Source of the DNA: Aureispira sp964445645
GTDB taxonomy: Bacteria > Bacteroidota > Bacteroidia > Chitinophagales > Saprospiraceae
DNA length: 64,000 nt
Direction: 5' to 3'
NCBI GenBank assembly: GCA_964445645.1
Contig: CAYULH010000006.1
Location: 1 to 64,000, forward strand
Positions within the stretch are counted from its first letter, which is position 1, and each line of letters begins with the position of its first letter. The position numbers and the translations under genes are program-made. The notes under the pieces were generated by a model. It saw nothing but the letters and a program-made list of their open reading frames with translations, did not search any database and was not told the DNA's origin. Positions 17,126-26,897 of the stretch are shown one piece after another.

Positions 17126-17662
17126 ATGATTTTATCTGACCAAGAAATTCTAAAAGCGATTGAGCGTCGAGAAATTATTATTGAACCTTTTGATATAAAC
17201 TGCCTAGGCACCAATTCTTATGATGTACACTTAGGCGGTTTTTTGGCCACCTACAAGGAGCGTGTATTGGATTCTAAAAAACACAATCCTATTGAGGTCT
17301 TTTCTATTCCCGAGGAGGGATATGTGCTACAAGCAGGTATTTTGTATTTAGGTGTTACCGAAGAATATACCGAAACACACACCACCGTTCCTTTCTTAGA
17401 AGGCAAATCCAGCGTGGGACGCTTGGGGATAGATATTCACGCTACGGCTGGCAAGGGCGATGTTGGTTTTTGCAATACTTGGACTTTAGAAATTTCTTGC
17501 ACCCATCCTGTACGCATTTACAAGGGTATGCCTATTGGGCAATTGATTTATTTTAAGGTAGATGGCGCTATCAATACCTATTATAATAAAAAAGCAAACG
17601 CCAAATACAACAAACGCACTACACGCCCTGTAGAATCTATGATGTGGAAAAATAAATTTTAA
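17126..17662 (+). CDS. dcd: dCTP deaminase
   Basis: The enzyme converts dCTP to dUTP, the main route to dTMP in many bacteria. The 178-residue protein has the family start (MILSDQEILKAIERREIIIE), NSYDVHLG, the catalytic and binding segment EGKSSVGRLGIDIHATAGKG, TLEISCTHPVRIYKGMPIGQ and QLIYFKV. In the E. coli enzyme the catalytic Glu lies in the G(D/N)xTxExS strand region, matched here by NTWTLEIS. Length and motifs fit a complete trimeric cytosolic enzyme. It is followed 21 bp later by a DoxX-like gene on the same strand. Confidence 0.93.
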   Translation: MILSDQEILKAIERREIIIEPFDINCLGTNSYDVHLGGFLATYKERVLDSKKHNPIEVFSIPEEGYVLQAGILYLGVTEEYTETHTTVPFLEGKSSVGRLGIDIHATAGKGDVGFCNTWTLEISCTHPVRIYKGMPIGQLIYFKVDGAINTYYNKKANAKYNKRTTRPVESMMWKNKF

Positions 17663-17683
17663 TCCAACAAAACCAATGTACTT

Positions 17684-18031
17684 ATGGAATGGTTTGCAGG
17701 CGCAATTTTGGCCGCTTTGATGCTTTTATCTGCTTTTACGCATATACTCAAACCCCAGTTTACCGATCCCTTTATTCCCGATTTTTTTCCTAAAAAATTG
17801 GTGCATTGGATTACGGCAGCCGCAGAAGCGGTATTAGCAATTGGGATTTTTATACCCGATTACAGAACATTGGCTTTGCAAGGCACTTTTGTTTTGATGA
17901 TTCTGTTATTGCCCGTGCATATTCGAGATTTATTTCTGGAAAAACCAGCTATTGGCAGCCGCAAAGCAGCATGGATCCGAATTCCATTTCAGTTTATTTT
18001 TATGGCAATGGCTTGGTATGCCATTTACTAA
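17684..18031 (+). CDS. DoxX-like family membrane protein
   Basis: The 115-residue protein has four hydrophobic helices (about residues 3-18, 40-57, 62-77 and 95-115) and the motif FFPKKLVHWITAAAEAVLAIGIFIP, found in DoxX-like proteins annotated in COG4270. It may share a transcript with dcd. Its stop codon overlaps that of the convergent moaA by four bases. Function unknown; it is unrelated in sequence detail to the DoxX-like gene at 8334. Confidence 0.7.
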   Translation: MEWFAGAILAALMLLSAFTHILKPQFTDPFIPDFFPKKLVHWITAAAEAVLAIGIFIPDYRTLALQGTFVLMILLLPVHIRDLFLEKPAIGSRKAAWIRIPFQFIFMAMAWYAIY

Positions 18032-19017
18032 CCCCCTATTAGAATCATAGAACGATTTTGCCCATGTTGTTCAGGATCGGCAAAATCCTCAAACTGCTCC
18101 ATGCCTCCACGCCCCTTGGCCTTGGCAGCCAAATTGGAATGAATGTGAGGCACAATGTCCTCTCCTGCACGCAAAGAGCCCAAAATATCTGTTTCAGTTT
18201 TGGAGAATAAGCAGTTCTTGAGTCGTCCATTGGCCGTAAGGCGGATTCTATTGCAAGTGCTACAAAAAGGATTGGTAATGGTACTAATAATAGAGAAATT
18301 GCCTTGATGCCCTTTTATTTTGTAATTAACAGCCGTATCGTGGGGCTGATTTTGTACGTGCAATACCTGCTCTGCGCCATAATGCTGCTCTACCTGTGTC
18401 AGAATTTCGGCCAAGCCAATGCCCTTGCTCCAATCCCACTGGTTGCCATCAAAAGGCATAAATTCTATAAACTGAATGTCTAAAGGCTGCTCTTGGGTCA
18501 AGGCCACAAAATCTAACAATTCATCCCAATTAACAGCCCGCATCAATACCACATTCAATTTAACCTTAAACCCCTCTTGCAACAGCAATTGAATATTGCT
18601 CCACACCCGTTCAAAACTTGGCCGCTTAGTCACCAAAGCAAATTTATCGGCATCCAAGGTATCCAAACTCACATTTACGGCTGTCATGCCTGCTTGTTTT
18701 AGTACAGCAATGTATTGGTGAATAAGAATACCATTGGTGGTCATGGTAAGCGTAACAGGCAAAGTGCCAAGCTGTTCTATAATTTGTCCAGCATCTCGAC
18801 GCAATAGGGGTTCCCCTCCTGTTAGGCGAATTTTGGTAACGCCCAAATCTACAAAAGTACGGGCAATAGCAAGCACTTCATCAGCCGTCATCCAACTTGC
18901 CCTAGGCGAATGCGCTACGCCTTCTTCTGGCATACAGTAGAAACAACGCAGATTGCAACGCTCTGTAAGCGAAATCCTCAAATATTGGTGGGAACGGCCA
19001 AAGGTATCATGGAGCAT
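18028..19017 (-). CDS. moaA: GTP 3',8-cyclase MoaA
   Basis: MoaA is a radical-SAM enzyme that, with MoaC, makes cyclic pyranopterin monophosphate for molybdenum cofactor. I start at the ATG at 19017 (329 residues), which gives the standard N-terminus. The first cluster motif is RCNLRCFYCMPEEG (Cys21, Cys25, Cys28) and GGEPLLR follows. The second cluster lies in FCSTCNRIRLTANGRLKNCL. The protein ends in the catalytic Gly-Gly pair (MILIGG) required by MoaA. No other moa genes are in the window. It converges on the DoxX-like gene. Confidence 0.96.
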   Translation of the reverse strand: MLHDTFGRSHQYLRISLTERCNLRCFYCMPEEGVAHSPRASWMTADEVLAIARTFVDLGVTKIRLTGGEPLLRRDAGQIIEQLGTLPVTLTMTTNGILIHQYIAVLKQAGMTAVNVSLDTLDADKFALVTKRPSFERVWSNIQLLLQEGFKVKLNVVLMRAVNWDELLDFVALTQEQPLDIQFIEFMPFDGNQWDWSKGIGLAEILTQVEQHYGAEQVLHVQNQPHDTAVNYKIKGHQGNFSIISTITNPFCSTCNRIRLTANGRLKNCLFSKTETDILGSLRAGEDIVPHIHSNLAAKAKGRGGMEQFEDFADPEQHGQNRSMILIGG

Positions 19018-19131
19018 ACACAACAGTGAATTTTTAAGTTTTTGTTGATAACAGCACAAAGCTGCCTTTTAGACATTACTAAAGTAAAGTACAAAAAATA
19101 AAACACTTACCACCTATTAATAGCCCATCAA

Positions 19132-20190
19132 CTACTCCAATACAGGCTGTCCAAACAAGCGCAGACGCGCCACTCCCCCATCGGGATAAATTTGCAAACG
19201 CACATGGGTTAGAGGCGCTGTAACCCCACTGAGCAATTGCTGCACACAAGTATTTTCGGGCAGTGCTTGCTGTGGTACAATTGTTTGCCAATGATAATGC
19301 GCTACTTGTTTGGGGTCAAATGGCTCCTCGGCCAAATACAAGCCTTCCAAACTAAAACTTGCAGGACAATTGCCCACCAGAGGCTGGGTATCTATAAGTA
19401 TACGATTCAGTTTGGCCACTTGTGCCAATTGTACAACCGCCCAATCTCCAGCTCTCTGCAAACGATTTCGCTGCGTAATCCAAGCATCTTTTTCATCAAC
19501 TGCCGCCAATGGAGTTATCAATTGTGCTGCCTTGCCAAAATACTCGTCGCTGCAAGCGACAACTTGCGCCCCCAAATTGGCTGCCGCCAAATTAATATTA
19601 TCTTCTTCTTGATAATACGACCAGTCAATATTTAAATTACCATAAGCTTTGAAACGAGCCAATCCACCATCGGGATAAATATGCAGCTTGATGTGCGTGT
19701 ATTGATAATCGGAATACATATCAATAAAATGACGTTCATTGGGTTTTAAAGCAACCTTTTTTACCAAATGATCCCAATCATCGTGTACCAAAATTTCTTC
19801 TAAAGTAATATCAGAAGGCAAACAACAGGCTTGAACAGAAGCATAAGGAGGATAATTGCCAATAAATCCATGAGTATCTAATTCCAATCCTCTCAGAGAA
19901 CTCATGGCACCCAATTCTATAATACAATAATCGTGGCCTACCACACGCTTTCGGCGCGAGAGCCAGCCGTCTATGTGATCTTCTCGATACCCTCCACGGC
20001 CTTCTCTAAGAAGATTACTAGCAGCAGCAAAGTGCTGATCGGTACAATAAATAATGCGCGCACCAAATTGGGCAGCAGCTACATTTGTCAACGTCAAATA
20101 ATCGGGTAATAAACTTGTTGGTTGTAACACTGATCTCAATATTAATGGGTCACCCCTTATCACTAATAAATAAATACCATTATTTTGCAT
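19132..20190 (-). CDS. alc: Allantoicase
   Basis: Allantoicase hydrolyses allantoate to ureidoglycolate and urea in purine breakdown. The 352-residue protein contains the family's two tandem repeats: DGWLSRRKRVVGHDYCIIELG with LDTHGFIGNYPP and HIYPDGGLARFKAYG in the first half, and the diverged DAWITQRNRLQRAGDWAVVQL with IDTQPLVGNCPA and QIYPDGGVARLRLFG in the second. The length is normal. No other purine-catabolic gene is adjacent, so the pathway must be completed elsewhere. A TAGGTTTG box on the minus strand (20264-20271) with TTG at 20290-20292 may be its promoter. Confidence 0.93.
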   Translation of the reverse strand: MQNNGIYLLVIRGDPLILRSVLQPTSLLPDYLTLTNVAAAQFGARIIYCTDQHFAAASNLLREGRGGYREDHIDGWLSRRKRVVGHDYCIIELGAMSSLRGLELDTHGFIGNYPPYASVQACCLPSDITLEEILVHDDWDHLVKKVALKPNERHFIDMYSDYQYTHIKLHIYPDGGLARFKAYGNLNIDWSYYQEEDNINLAAANLGAQVVACSDEYFGKAAQLITPLAAVDEKDAWITQRNRLQRAGDWAVVQLAQVAKLNRILIDTQPLVGNCPASFSLEGLYLAEEPFDPKQVAHYHWQTIVPQQALPENTCVQQLLSGVTAPLTHVRLQIYPDGGVARLRLFGQPVLE

Positions 20191-20846
20191 TGTAACGCTT
20201 CATCATTCCATTTGATTTCATGTCGATTATTTCATGCAATAACGCTCATAAAAAATTAATAATCAAACCTATACAACAAAGCAATGCCACAAAATCATCA
20301 ATAATTATTCATTTAGAATAATTATCTATAATAACTTAGTCGGCAAATATAAGGGAGTTCTAGTAAGAAAATAATATTTTGCAGCTAAGAACTCTGGCTA
20401 TAATGCCTAACAATGAAGTTATTTAAAGAAATAGCCTAATGTTGTTAATGAAGGCTATTTGATTTTTAAACAACTTCAATGACAACTCAAAGCTCTGTAA
20501 AGTTTAGTGATTGTGTAATTTTTTAGAAAAAAAGCACTTTTGGAGTATTAAACTTTTTATCTTTAAAAACAAAAACAACAGTGTTTTATGATAGTATTTT
20601 TCAAAAAATATCAATAACACATACTGTATAGTTTATTATTAAACAACACTTTTTGATTAAAAAGCACCTTTATTAACAACCAAATGGCTTCTTAAATGTT
20701 TATTTTAAAATATAACATTACAGTCAACTAGGAATGAAGGCACTAATTTGATGTAAAAACAAAATGAACTTTAACGTTTTTTGACCTTTTTTCATTATTT
20801 TGCTTTTATAAAATTTTAGCATATCCAATTTAAATAAACGTAGGGA
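20191..20846. other. AT-rich intergenic region
   Basis: This 656-bp stretch between divergent genes has no plausible coding frame. The only structure I can support is a possible promoter for allantoicase on the minus strand (TAGGTTTG at 20264-20271, 18-bp spacer, TTG at 20290-20292). The rest is low-complexity AT-rich DNA. Confidence 0.4.
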
Positions 20847-21686
20847 ATGAACATACCATCTATCATTACCATAAGCCTTCTCATTAGTGTAAGCAGCCTC
20901 GCAAAAGCTCAAAACAATTTGGATCAGCTTTTAAAAGTGGTTGAGACAGGTAAAACGTATGCTTTGTATGAAGCTAAAAAGGGAGATGAAAATACTGTGA
21001 CCTCTAACCAAACACATTATCTTCATCTAGTACCTCCTGTGTACAAGACTGTCTTAGACACCATAGAGTTAGCTCCTGCTCTCAATGGCAACTTAGATAC
21101 GAGCAATTATTTTATCCAAACTGAAATTTTAGTCTTACAAGAACCGGGGGCTGCTTGGAAAACAGCTACAGTATCTGATATGTGTCGCCCTGACGACGGC
21201 ATACCTCATGTTACCTTGTGCCTATTAAAAACAACTCCTGAATATAAAATTATACATCGCAAGTTTTATCCCTTCAAAACGATTTACGATACAACAGCTA
21301 CTGACTTTATCATTCCTGCACAAACCATTGTTGTAAAACGCAAAGTACTCGAACAAGAAACAAGGGTTTATTATACTACAGAACCACAACCTATAAATGT
21401 TGCTGCTGGCGAAAAACGAATAAAAATCCCTGCTGGCAACTGGAAACAATGGGATGAAATTACTTGTCCTTTTGGCAAGTTCAATGATCCTTCTATTGCA
21501 GAGATTCAAGAAGCCTTACAAAAACAAGATTATCCCGTTAAGGTAACCAAGAAGTATGACGAGCAAACCAAGCGTTATTTGCTGATGTTTCAGAAGGATT
21601 ATATGCTAGAAGAAGGTGGTATCAATGAGGCTACGCTCCAGCGTTTGGGCATCAGCCGCAAACCACTCATTAGTATTGATTTTTAA
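20847..21686 (+). CDS. Exported protein with a peptidoglycan-binding-like C-terminal domain
   Basis: The 279-residue protein has a signal peptide (MNIPSIITISLLISVSSLAK, then AQ). The middle part is beta-rich, with a paired internal pattern (two YxTxPEYK/VLEQETRVYYTTEP-like blocks that both refer to K-V-x-x-Q-T). The last 65 residues (SIAEIQEALQKQDYPVKVTK through INEATLQRLGI) match the three-helix pattern of PG_binding_1 domains, which anchor proteins to peptidoglycan. It is followed 35 bp later by the DUF5691-like gene. Function otherwise unknown. Confidence 0.6.
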   Translation: MNIPSIITISLLISVSSLAKAQNNLDQLLKVVETGKTYALYEAKKGDENTVTSNQTHYLHLVPPVYKTVLDTIELAPALNGNLDTSNYFIQTEILVLQEPGAAWKTATVSDMCRPDDGIPHVTLCLLKTTPEYKIIHRKFYPFKTIYDTTATDFIIPAQTIVVKRKVLEQETRVYYTTEPQPINVAAGEKRIKIPAGNWKQWDEITCPFGKFNDPSIAEIQEALQKQDYPVKVTKKYDEQTKRYLLMFQKDYMLEEGGINEATLQRLGISRKPLISIDF

Positions 21687-21721
21687 CCGCACAATCAATA
21701 TCCAACAAAAGGTTAAAAAAT

Positions 21722-23263
21722 ATGCCGATAAATGCTTGGGAGGCACTAGTGCGACAAGCACTAGTTGGTAACAATGTACGCAATAAAAATGCCTTTGCTC
21801 TATTAGAACAATTGCAAGAATACGGCTTTAGCATTGATGCCAAATTACCCCCAGAAAAGCGTTTGCTACAAGCGGCTGCTTTGCAACAGTATCTACATGC
21901 AGCAGCACAGCTTCCAGCCAAACCTAGTGTCACCAACCAACGTACAGCCCCTACAGAGGAAAATGCTTACTGTAGCCGTCAACGAATTTCTCAACTTCGT
22001 TTGATTATGCGCTATAAGCATGACGAAATTCTATTAGAATGGTTGGCCTCTATTGCCAATGCCAACGAGGTTTTACTGCCTGAGCTGTTGCCCGAATTGC
22101 TAGATTACTGTGCTAAACGTGATTTTTTGCAATCTTATTTGTTGCCTGTGCTAGGCCAGCGTGGACAATGGTTGGCACCACTCAATCCCAAGTGGCATTA
22201 TGCACAACACGTCCATCACCAAGAGCAAGCTATTTTTTTTTATGGAGAACGTGCCGAACGTTTGCAGTACCTGCAACAACTAGCCCAACAACAGCCCTTG
22301 ATAGCATTGGAATTGGTACAAAAAGTATGGCCCGAAGAAGGACATGCCCTTAGAGCAGCCTTGTTGTCTGTATTTGTCCCCTTGCCTCCACTAAGAGAAG
22401 CCTTGCCATTCTGGGAGCAAGCGGCAAAAGATAGCCGCCAAACGGTACGCCAACAGGCTATTGCACTGCTCAAGCATTTTCCTAAAGCTAGCCTTGTTTT
22501 GCGTATGCAGGAACATTTGCAGCAGCATATTACATTCCCAAACAAAAAAAACACCCCTGAAATAACACTGCCCAAGGAAATAACCCCAACACTGCGAAAA
22601 GATGGTATTGTAGAACAAAAAACTTGGTTGCTTAGACAAGGTAAGGGGGCCAATATTCTCACCCAAATGATTGCTACCGTTCCGCCTCAATGGTGGCCAA
22701 CGCATTTTTCTTGGGATCGCACTCAATGGATAACATGGGCACAAGATAGTGACTGGGCACAAGTTTTCTTTACAGGTTGGGCTAGAGCAGCGCAACGCTT
22801 TCAAGACATTGATTGGTTGTTGGACTGCCAACATTGGTTTTTGACACAAGCCTTTAAGCAAGAAATTAATACCAGCTCATTTGAGTTTTTGTATGATAAC
22901 TTACCCAATACACTGTTCCAACAATTGGCTGCTCAAGCTATTGATTTGGAAGGTTTGCGACCATTTAACGACCATCATCCACTATTTACCTTATTGCTAA
23001 TAGAAGAACAAGCTTGGAGCGAAGATTTTAGTAAAAAGGTCATCAGACGCATACAACTCACTATTGAACGAGAAAGTTACGTCTTTCATTGGACACTCAA
23101 AGCTGTTCTCAAACGAGCAGCCTATGCCATTCCTGCCTATTTGCACCAATGGGTCAAACAAGGTTGGCCCGAACAAAGTGCCGCTTGGCCTTCTTGGCAA
23201 AAGGAGGTGCATCAACTCTTGAGCCTGTTACAATTTAGAGAACAAATACAACAAGATAATTAA
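21722..23263 (+). CDS. DUF5691-like helical-repeat protein
   Basis: This 513-residue cytoplasmic protein is rich in Gln, Leu and Trp with many short alpha-helices, consistent with a HEAT-like solenoid. The beginning (MPINAWEALVRQALVGNNVR) and the block LLPELLPELLDYCAKRDFLQ followed by LGQRGQWLAPLNPKW are the patterns I associate with DUF5691. In other genomes that family occurs beside SWIM zinc-finger and MoxR/VWA genes; none are present here. It is followed 8 bp later by an alpha/beta hydrolase. The family call is tentative. Confidence 0.55.
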   Translation: MPINAWEALVRQALVGNNVRNKNAFALLEQLQEYGFSIDAKLPPEKRLLQAAALQQYLHAAAQLPAKPSVTNQRTAPTEENAYCSRQRISQLRLIMRYKHDEILLEWLASIANANEVLLPELLPELLDYCAKRDFLQSYLLPVLGQRGQWLAPLNPKWHYAQHVHHQEQAIFFYGERAERLQYLQQLAQQQPLIALELVQKVWPEEGHALRAALLSVFVPLPPLREALPFWEQAAKDSRQTVRQQAIALLKHFPKASLVLRMQEHLQQHITFPNKKNTPEITLPKEITPTLRKDGIVEQKTWLLRQGKGANILTQMIATVPPQWWPTHFSWDRTQWITWAQDSDWAQVFFTGWARAAQRFQDIDWLLDCQHWFLTQAFKQEINTSSFEFLYDNLPNTLFQQLAAQAIDLEGLRPFNDHHPLFTLLLIEEQAWSEDFSKKVIRRIQLTIERESYVFHWTLKAVLKRAAYAIPAYLHQWVKQGWPEQSAAWPSWQKEVHQLLSLLQFREQIQQDN

Positions 23264-23271
23264 CAAAAATT

Positions 23272-24132
23272 ATGACATCAACTATCAACATAAATATCCG
23301 TAATCTGGTATTTGACGGTATCACTACTGGTAATGCAGAAAATGAATTGATTCTTTTGCTACATGGTTTTCCTGAAAGTGCTTATATGTGGAGGAATCTG
23401 ATGCAGGATCTCGCTGAAGAAGGCTTTTATTGTGTGGCCCCCAATCTAAGAGGCTACAGCAAAGGGGCTTGCCCCAAAGGCAAAAAACAGTACAGCCTAG
23501 ATAAACTAGCTAAGGATATTGCAGACATTGCAGATGCACTAGGCAAACCAACCTTTCATCTGATAGGCCATGATTGGGGCGCAGGAGTGGGCTGGCAAGT
23601 CGTACACGATTATCAGGATCGTATAATCAGTTGGACTGGAATGGCGGTGCCTCATTTACAGGCTTTTGGAAGAACAATAATGGAAGATCCCGATCAAAAA
23701 AAGAGAAGTGGATATATAAGAATCTTTCAATTGCCGTTCATTCCAGAAATGAAAATTCGCAAAGATGATTTTAAACTATTCAAAACATTGTGGAAAGAAA
23801 GTGAGCCTGACGAAGCAGAGGCTAACTTAGAAATTTTTAAGAATCCTCAACAACTCACGGCTGCATTAAATTATTATCGTGGCAATTACAAATTGCTCAA
23901 AAAAGCTCCCAAAGAGCGAATATTGGGCGATATTCATGTACCAACCTTGTTCGTTTGGGGCAAGCATGATGTTGCCATAGGGCCAGCTTCTGTCAATGAA
24001 GGCCACCAGTATATCAAAGGTGATTATGAATATTTGGAATTGGATGCTGGACATTGGCTCATTCAAACACAATACGATACCTTAAAAGAAAACATTCTTA
24101 AACATATCAATAAGTATAGTGCTGCTAAATAA
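23272..24132 (+). CDS. Alpha/beta hydrolase of the epoxide-hydrolase/haloalkane-dehalogenase type
   Basis: The 286-residue protein has the oxyanion motif LLHGFPES (HGFP), PNLRGYSKG, the nucleophile elbow GHDWGAGVGWQ in which Asp, not Ser, is the nucleophile, and a C-terminal catalytic-His region ELDAGHWLIQ. An Asp nucleophile in GHDWG is characteristic of epoxide hydrolases and dehalogenases. The substrate cannot be predicted. It is the first of two adjacent but distantly related alpha/beta hydrolase genes. Confidence 0.85.
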   Translation: MTSTININIRNLVFDGITTGNAENELILLLHGFPESAYMWRNLMQDLAEEGFYCVAPNLRGYSKGACPKGKKQYSLDKLAKDIADIADALGKPTFHLIGHDWGAGVGWQVVHDYQDRIISWTGMAVPHLQAFGRTIMEDPDQKKRSGYIRIFQLPFIPEMKIRKDDFKLFKTLWKESEPDEAEANLEIFKNPQQLTAALNYYRGNYKLLKKAPKERILGDIHVPTLFVWGKHDVAIGPASVNEGHQYIKGDYEYLELDAGHWLIQTQYDTLKENILKHINKYSAAK

Positions 24133-24172
24133 ACTTTTAAAGCCTATTTTCTAATTTTAAAATCATCCAACC

Positions 24173-24982
24173 ATGCCTAAAGTGACCGTCAATGGAGTAG
24201 AATTGTATTATAATGAAACTGGAACAGGAAAAGAAACGCTTGTTTTTTCGCACGGTTACTTGATGAACCATACCATGTTTGATAGCCAAGTGGCTGCTTT
24301 CAAAGATCGGTTTAGATGTATTGCCTTTGAGCACAGAGGACACGGCCAAAGCCAAACCACCAAGGATGGTTATGAAATGGACAATTTGGTATTGGATGCC
24401 ATCTCTTTGATTGAAAAATTAGAATTGGGCCCGGTGCATTTTACAGGTATGTCTACAGGCGGTTTTGTTGGTATGAGAATGGCACTTAGAAGACCCGATT
24501 TACTCAAATCCTTGATATTGATGGACACCTCTGCCGACCCTGAAAACCCCAAAGCATTGCCCAAATATCGCCAAATGTTGTGGGTCTTAAAATACATTGG
24601 CTCCTTTCCTGTTATGCGCCAAGTCATTCCGCTCATGTTTCACCACTCTTTTATCAACGACCCCGCTCGCCGAGCAGAACTCAAAAGGTGGAAAAAGATT
24701 GTACGCAAGCAAGATAGAAAGGCGATGGTTCCTTTTGGTAAGGGTATTTTTAGTAGAACAGGAGTATTGGACCAACTCGCAACCCTCGATATACCTACCG
24801 CCATTATTGTGGGCGAATACGACCGAGCCACGCCCCCAAAATTTAGCCAACGCATGGCCGATGTCATCCCCAATGCACAACATTTTGTTATTCCCGATGC
24901 AGGGCACTCCGCTGCCATAGAAACACCTGAGGCAGTCAATACGGCAATGAAACAGTTTTATTCATCCATTAATATTGTTTAA
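24173..24982 (+). CDS. Alpha/beta hydrolase with a serine nucleophile
   Basis: The 269-residue protein has FSHGYLMNHTMF (oxyanion region), FEHRGHGQS, the nucleophile elbow TGMSTGGFVGM (Ser in MSTGG), a cap domain, and DAGHSAAIETPEAV carrying the catalytic His. The elbow resembles 3-oxoadipate enol-lactonase or esterase families, but no aromatic catabolism gene is nearby, so the substrate is open. It starts 40 bp after the preceding hydrolase and converges with the protease gene, with four bases between stops. Confidence 0.85.
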   Translation: MPKVTVNGVELYYNETGTGKETLVFSHGYLMNHTMFDSQVAAFKDRFRCIAFEHRGHGQSQTTKDGYEMDNLVLDAISLIEKLELGPVHFTGMSTGGFVGMRMALRRPDLLKSLILMDTSADPENPKALPKYRQMLWVLKYIGSFPVMRQVIPLMFHHSFINDPARRAELKRWKKIVRKQDRKAMVPFGKGIFSRTGVLDQLATLDIPTAIIVGEYDRATPPKFSQRMADVIPNAQHFVIPDAGHSAAIETPEAVNTAMKQFYSSINIV

Positions 24983-24986
24983 GTTC

Positions 24987-26897
24987 CTACCGAATCAAGC
25001 TCAAGGGCTTGGTCACAATAGTTTTATTAGTTTTGAGACTGATGTAATAACTCCCATTGGGCAAATCCTCCAAGTGCAATTCTGTTTGCTTGGGATTGGT
25101 AATAGGCTGGCTCAACACCGCTTGCCCCAAAGGGGTATAGATTGTCAATTCCAAGGGTTCCCCATCTTGCAATTGATGCCCCACCAACACCAGACCCTGC
25201 GATGGATTGGGATAAACCTCAAAATGAGCGGTGGTGTGCAAATCAACTTGACTCAAAGGAATTTGTTGTGCCATAGCCACGGCCAAAAAGGCATTGACAC
25301 GGCCATAACCCAACTCTGCCGACCACGTACCATAAGGGTTGGTGGTGGTGTAGGCATAGCCGCCTACTTTTTCGGCAGTGGTATCAATAATGGCCCGCGC
25401 TCGTTCGGCCGTCAGGTTGCTATCTACCGATAAAATCAAGGCCATGACCCCAGCCGCATTGGGGCAAGCAGCAGAAGTGCCATTAAACGTCCAGTAATAA
25501 TCACTACCATTATAACCATTAAAACCTACTGCATCGGTGGTAGCAATCTTTACTCCGGGGGCGCCCAATTCTAGGTTTGCGCCCCAATTACCTTCCCACA
25601 ATTCGCCATCACAAGAGCCACTTACCTTGCGCTCATCGCACATAGACGTGGCATTTACCGCAATAGCCGCCGGCTCACGGCTCGGCCAAATCGGAGGGTC
25701 TGGCCCATCATTGCCCGAGCTAAAAAACAACAAACTCCCCTTGCCATTTCTACCATTGGCATACGCCTGCACAATGGCCGCATTTACCGTGGAGGTGTCG
25801 CCCGGACCGGGCAGCAGGGGAATAAAATTATCCACCAAGCCCCAAGAATTGCTCAAAATATCGGCCTTGCCCGATTGCCATGCCCAAGTAATACCATCGG
25901 CCATCCAAGCAGCCGTAGAATAAGCCGTTACACCAATACCTGGAATATTCTGATACACAAACAGCTTCACAGGCACAATCTTGCAATCATAAGCTACCCC
26001 CGCCGTTCCAATATTGTTGTCGCCCTTGGCGGCAATAATTCCTGCACAACAAGTGCCATGCCCATCACTGCTATAGGTAAAGGTGGGATAGCCTCGGCTT
26101 CCATCGCCATTGGCCGAATACCCCGGCAAGAGATTGGGCACCAAATCGGGATGCAAGGTATCGACTCCCGAATCCATCACCGCCACCTTTACAAAAGGTG
26201 CGCCCGTGGTAATGGCCCAAGCATCATCCACGTCCATATCGGCATCCACAGTTCCGCTGTACTGAATAGTGGTGCCAGCATTGTTGAGGGCCCACTGCCG
26301 AGCATACAGGGTGTCATTGGTCGTGACAATGGGATTGAGCAAATAATTGGGCTCGGCATACACAAATTGCTTGGATTGGTGCATCTTGATCGCCAAATCT
26401 ACCACACTAATGCCGCTGTGCTTGTCCAAATGCAGCTCGTACAAATGTTGCATTCTATGAGGTACAATGGCGGTGGCATGGTGCTCGGCTGCCAATTGTT
26501 CCAACAAATAATAATCGGAAGCATCCCTCAACTGCACCAGTACTTGATTGAGAATGCCTTGGCATTGTTCTTTGTGGTTCTTGAAGTACTCGCCCACGTA
26601 TTCTATGGCGGCTTCTTGCTCTAGGTTTTCTTTTAGTTGGTAATAAGCGGCTGCATCTGTACTGCTGGTAATGGCAATGCTGACATCGGGATATTGCAAG
26701 GTTCCCCAGTCTTTTATTTGGGGATATTGGGCCAAGATTTGGCCTTTCTGGCTGGCAGTGGTCTGGTCTGCAAATTGGATGATGAGTTTTTCTAGGTCTA
26801 GGTGGGGTTCGTAGATTGGTTGGTATTGGGCTTGGAGGGTTGGACTAAACAAACTAAATATGCACCCAAAAATAAGGCGTGTAAATTTATTTTTCAT
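24987..26897 (-). CDS. Subtilisin-family (S8) serine protease with type IX secretion sorting domain
   Basis: The 636-residue protein has a signal peptide (ending LQAQ, about residue 24) and a propeptide region to about 195. The S8 catalytic domain has Asp242 (VAVMDSGVDTLHPDL), His280 (DGHGTCCAGIIAAKG), the oxyanion Asn in SSGNDGP and Ser475 (NGTSAACPNAAG). The end is a type IX sorting domain (HFEVYPNPSQGLVLV through NGSYYISLKTN), so the protease should cross the outer membrane and be attached to or released from the cell surface. It is probably an extracellular degradative enzyme. Gene order suggests its own transcript. Confidence 0.92.
   Translation of the reverse strand: MKNKFTRLIFGCIFSLFSPTLQAQYQPIYEPHLDLEKLIIQFADQTTASQKGQILAQYPQIKDWGTLQYPDVSIAITSSTDAAAYYQLKENLEQEAAIEYVGEYFKNHKEQCQGILNQVLVQLRDASDYYLLEQLAAEHHATAIVPHRMQHLYELHLDKHSGISVVDLAIKMHQSKQFVYAEPNYLLNPIVTTNDTLYARQWALNNAGTTIQYSGTVDADMDVDDAWAITTGAPFVKVAVMDSGVDTLHPDLVPNLLPGYSANGDGSRGYPTFTYSSDGHGTCCAGIIAAKGDNNIGTAGVAYDCKIVPVKLFVYQNIPGIGVTAYSTAAWMADGITWAWQSGKADILSNSWGLVDNFIPLLPGPGDTSTVNAAIVQAYANGRNGKGSLLFFSSGNDGPDPPIWPSREPAAIAVNATSMCDERKVSGSCDGELWEGNWGANLELGAPGVKIATTDAVGFNGYNGSDYYWTFNGTSAACPNAAGVMALILSVDSNLTAERARAIIDTTAEKVGGYAYTTTNPYGTWSAELGYGRVNAFLAVAMAQQIPLSQVDLHTTAHFEVYPNPSQGLVLVGHQLQDGEPLELTIYTPLGQAVLSQPITNPKQTELHLEDLPNGSYYISLKTNKTIVTKPLSLIR

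Noticed and set aside
25875..26624. 249-codon ORF opposite the S8 protease
   Set aside because: It is antisense to a gene with complete catalytic motifs; its composition is a shadow of that gene.
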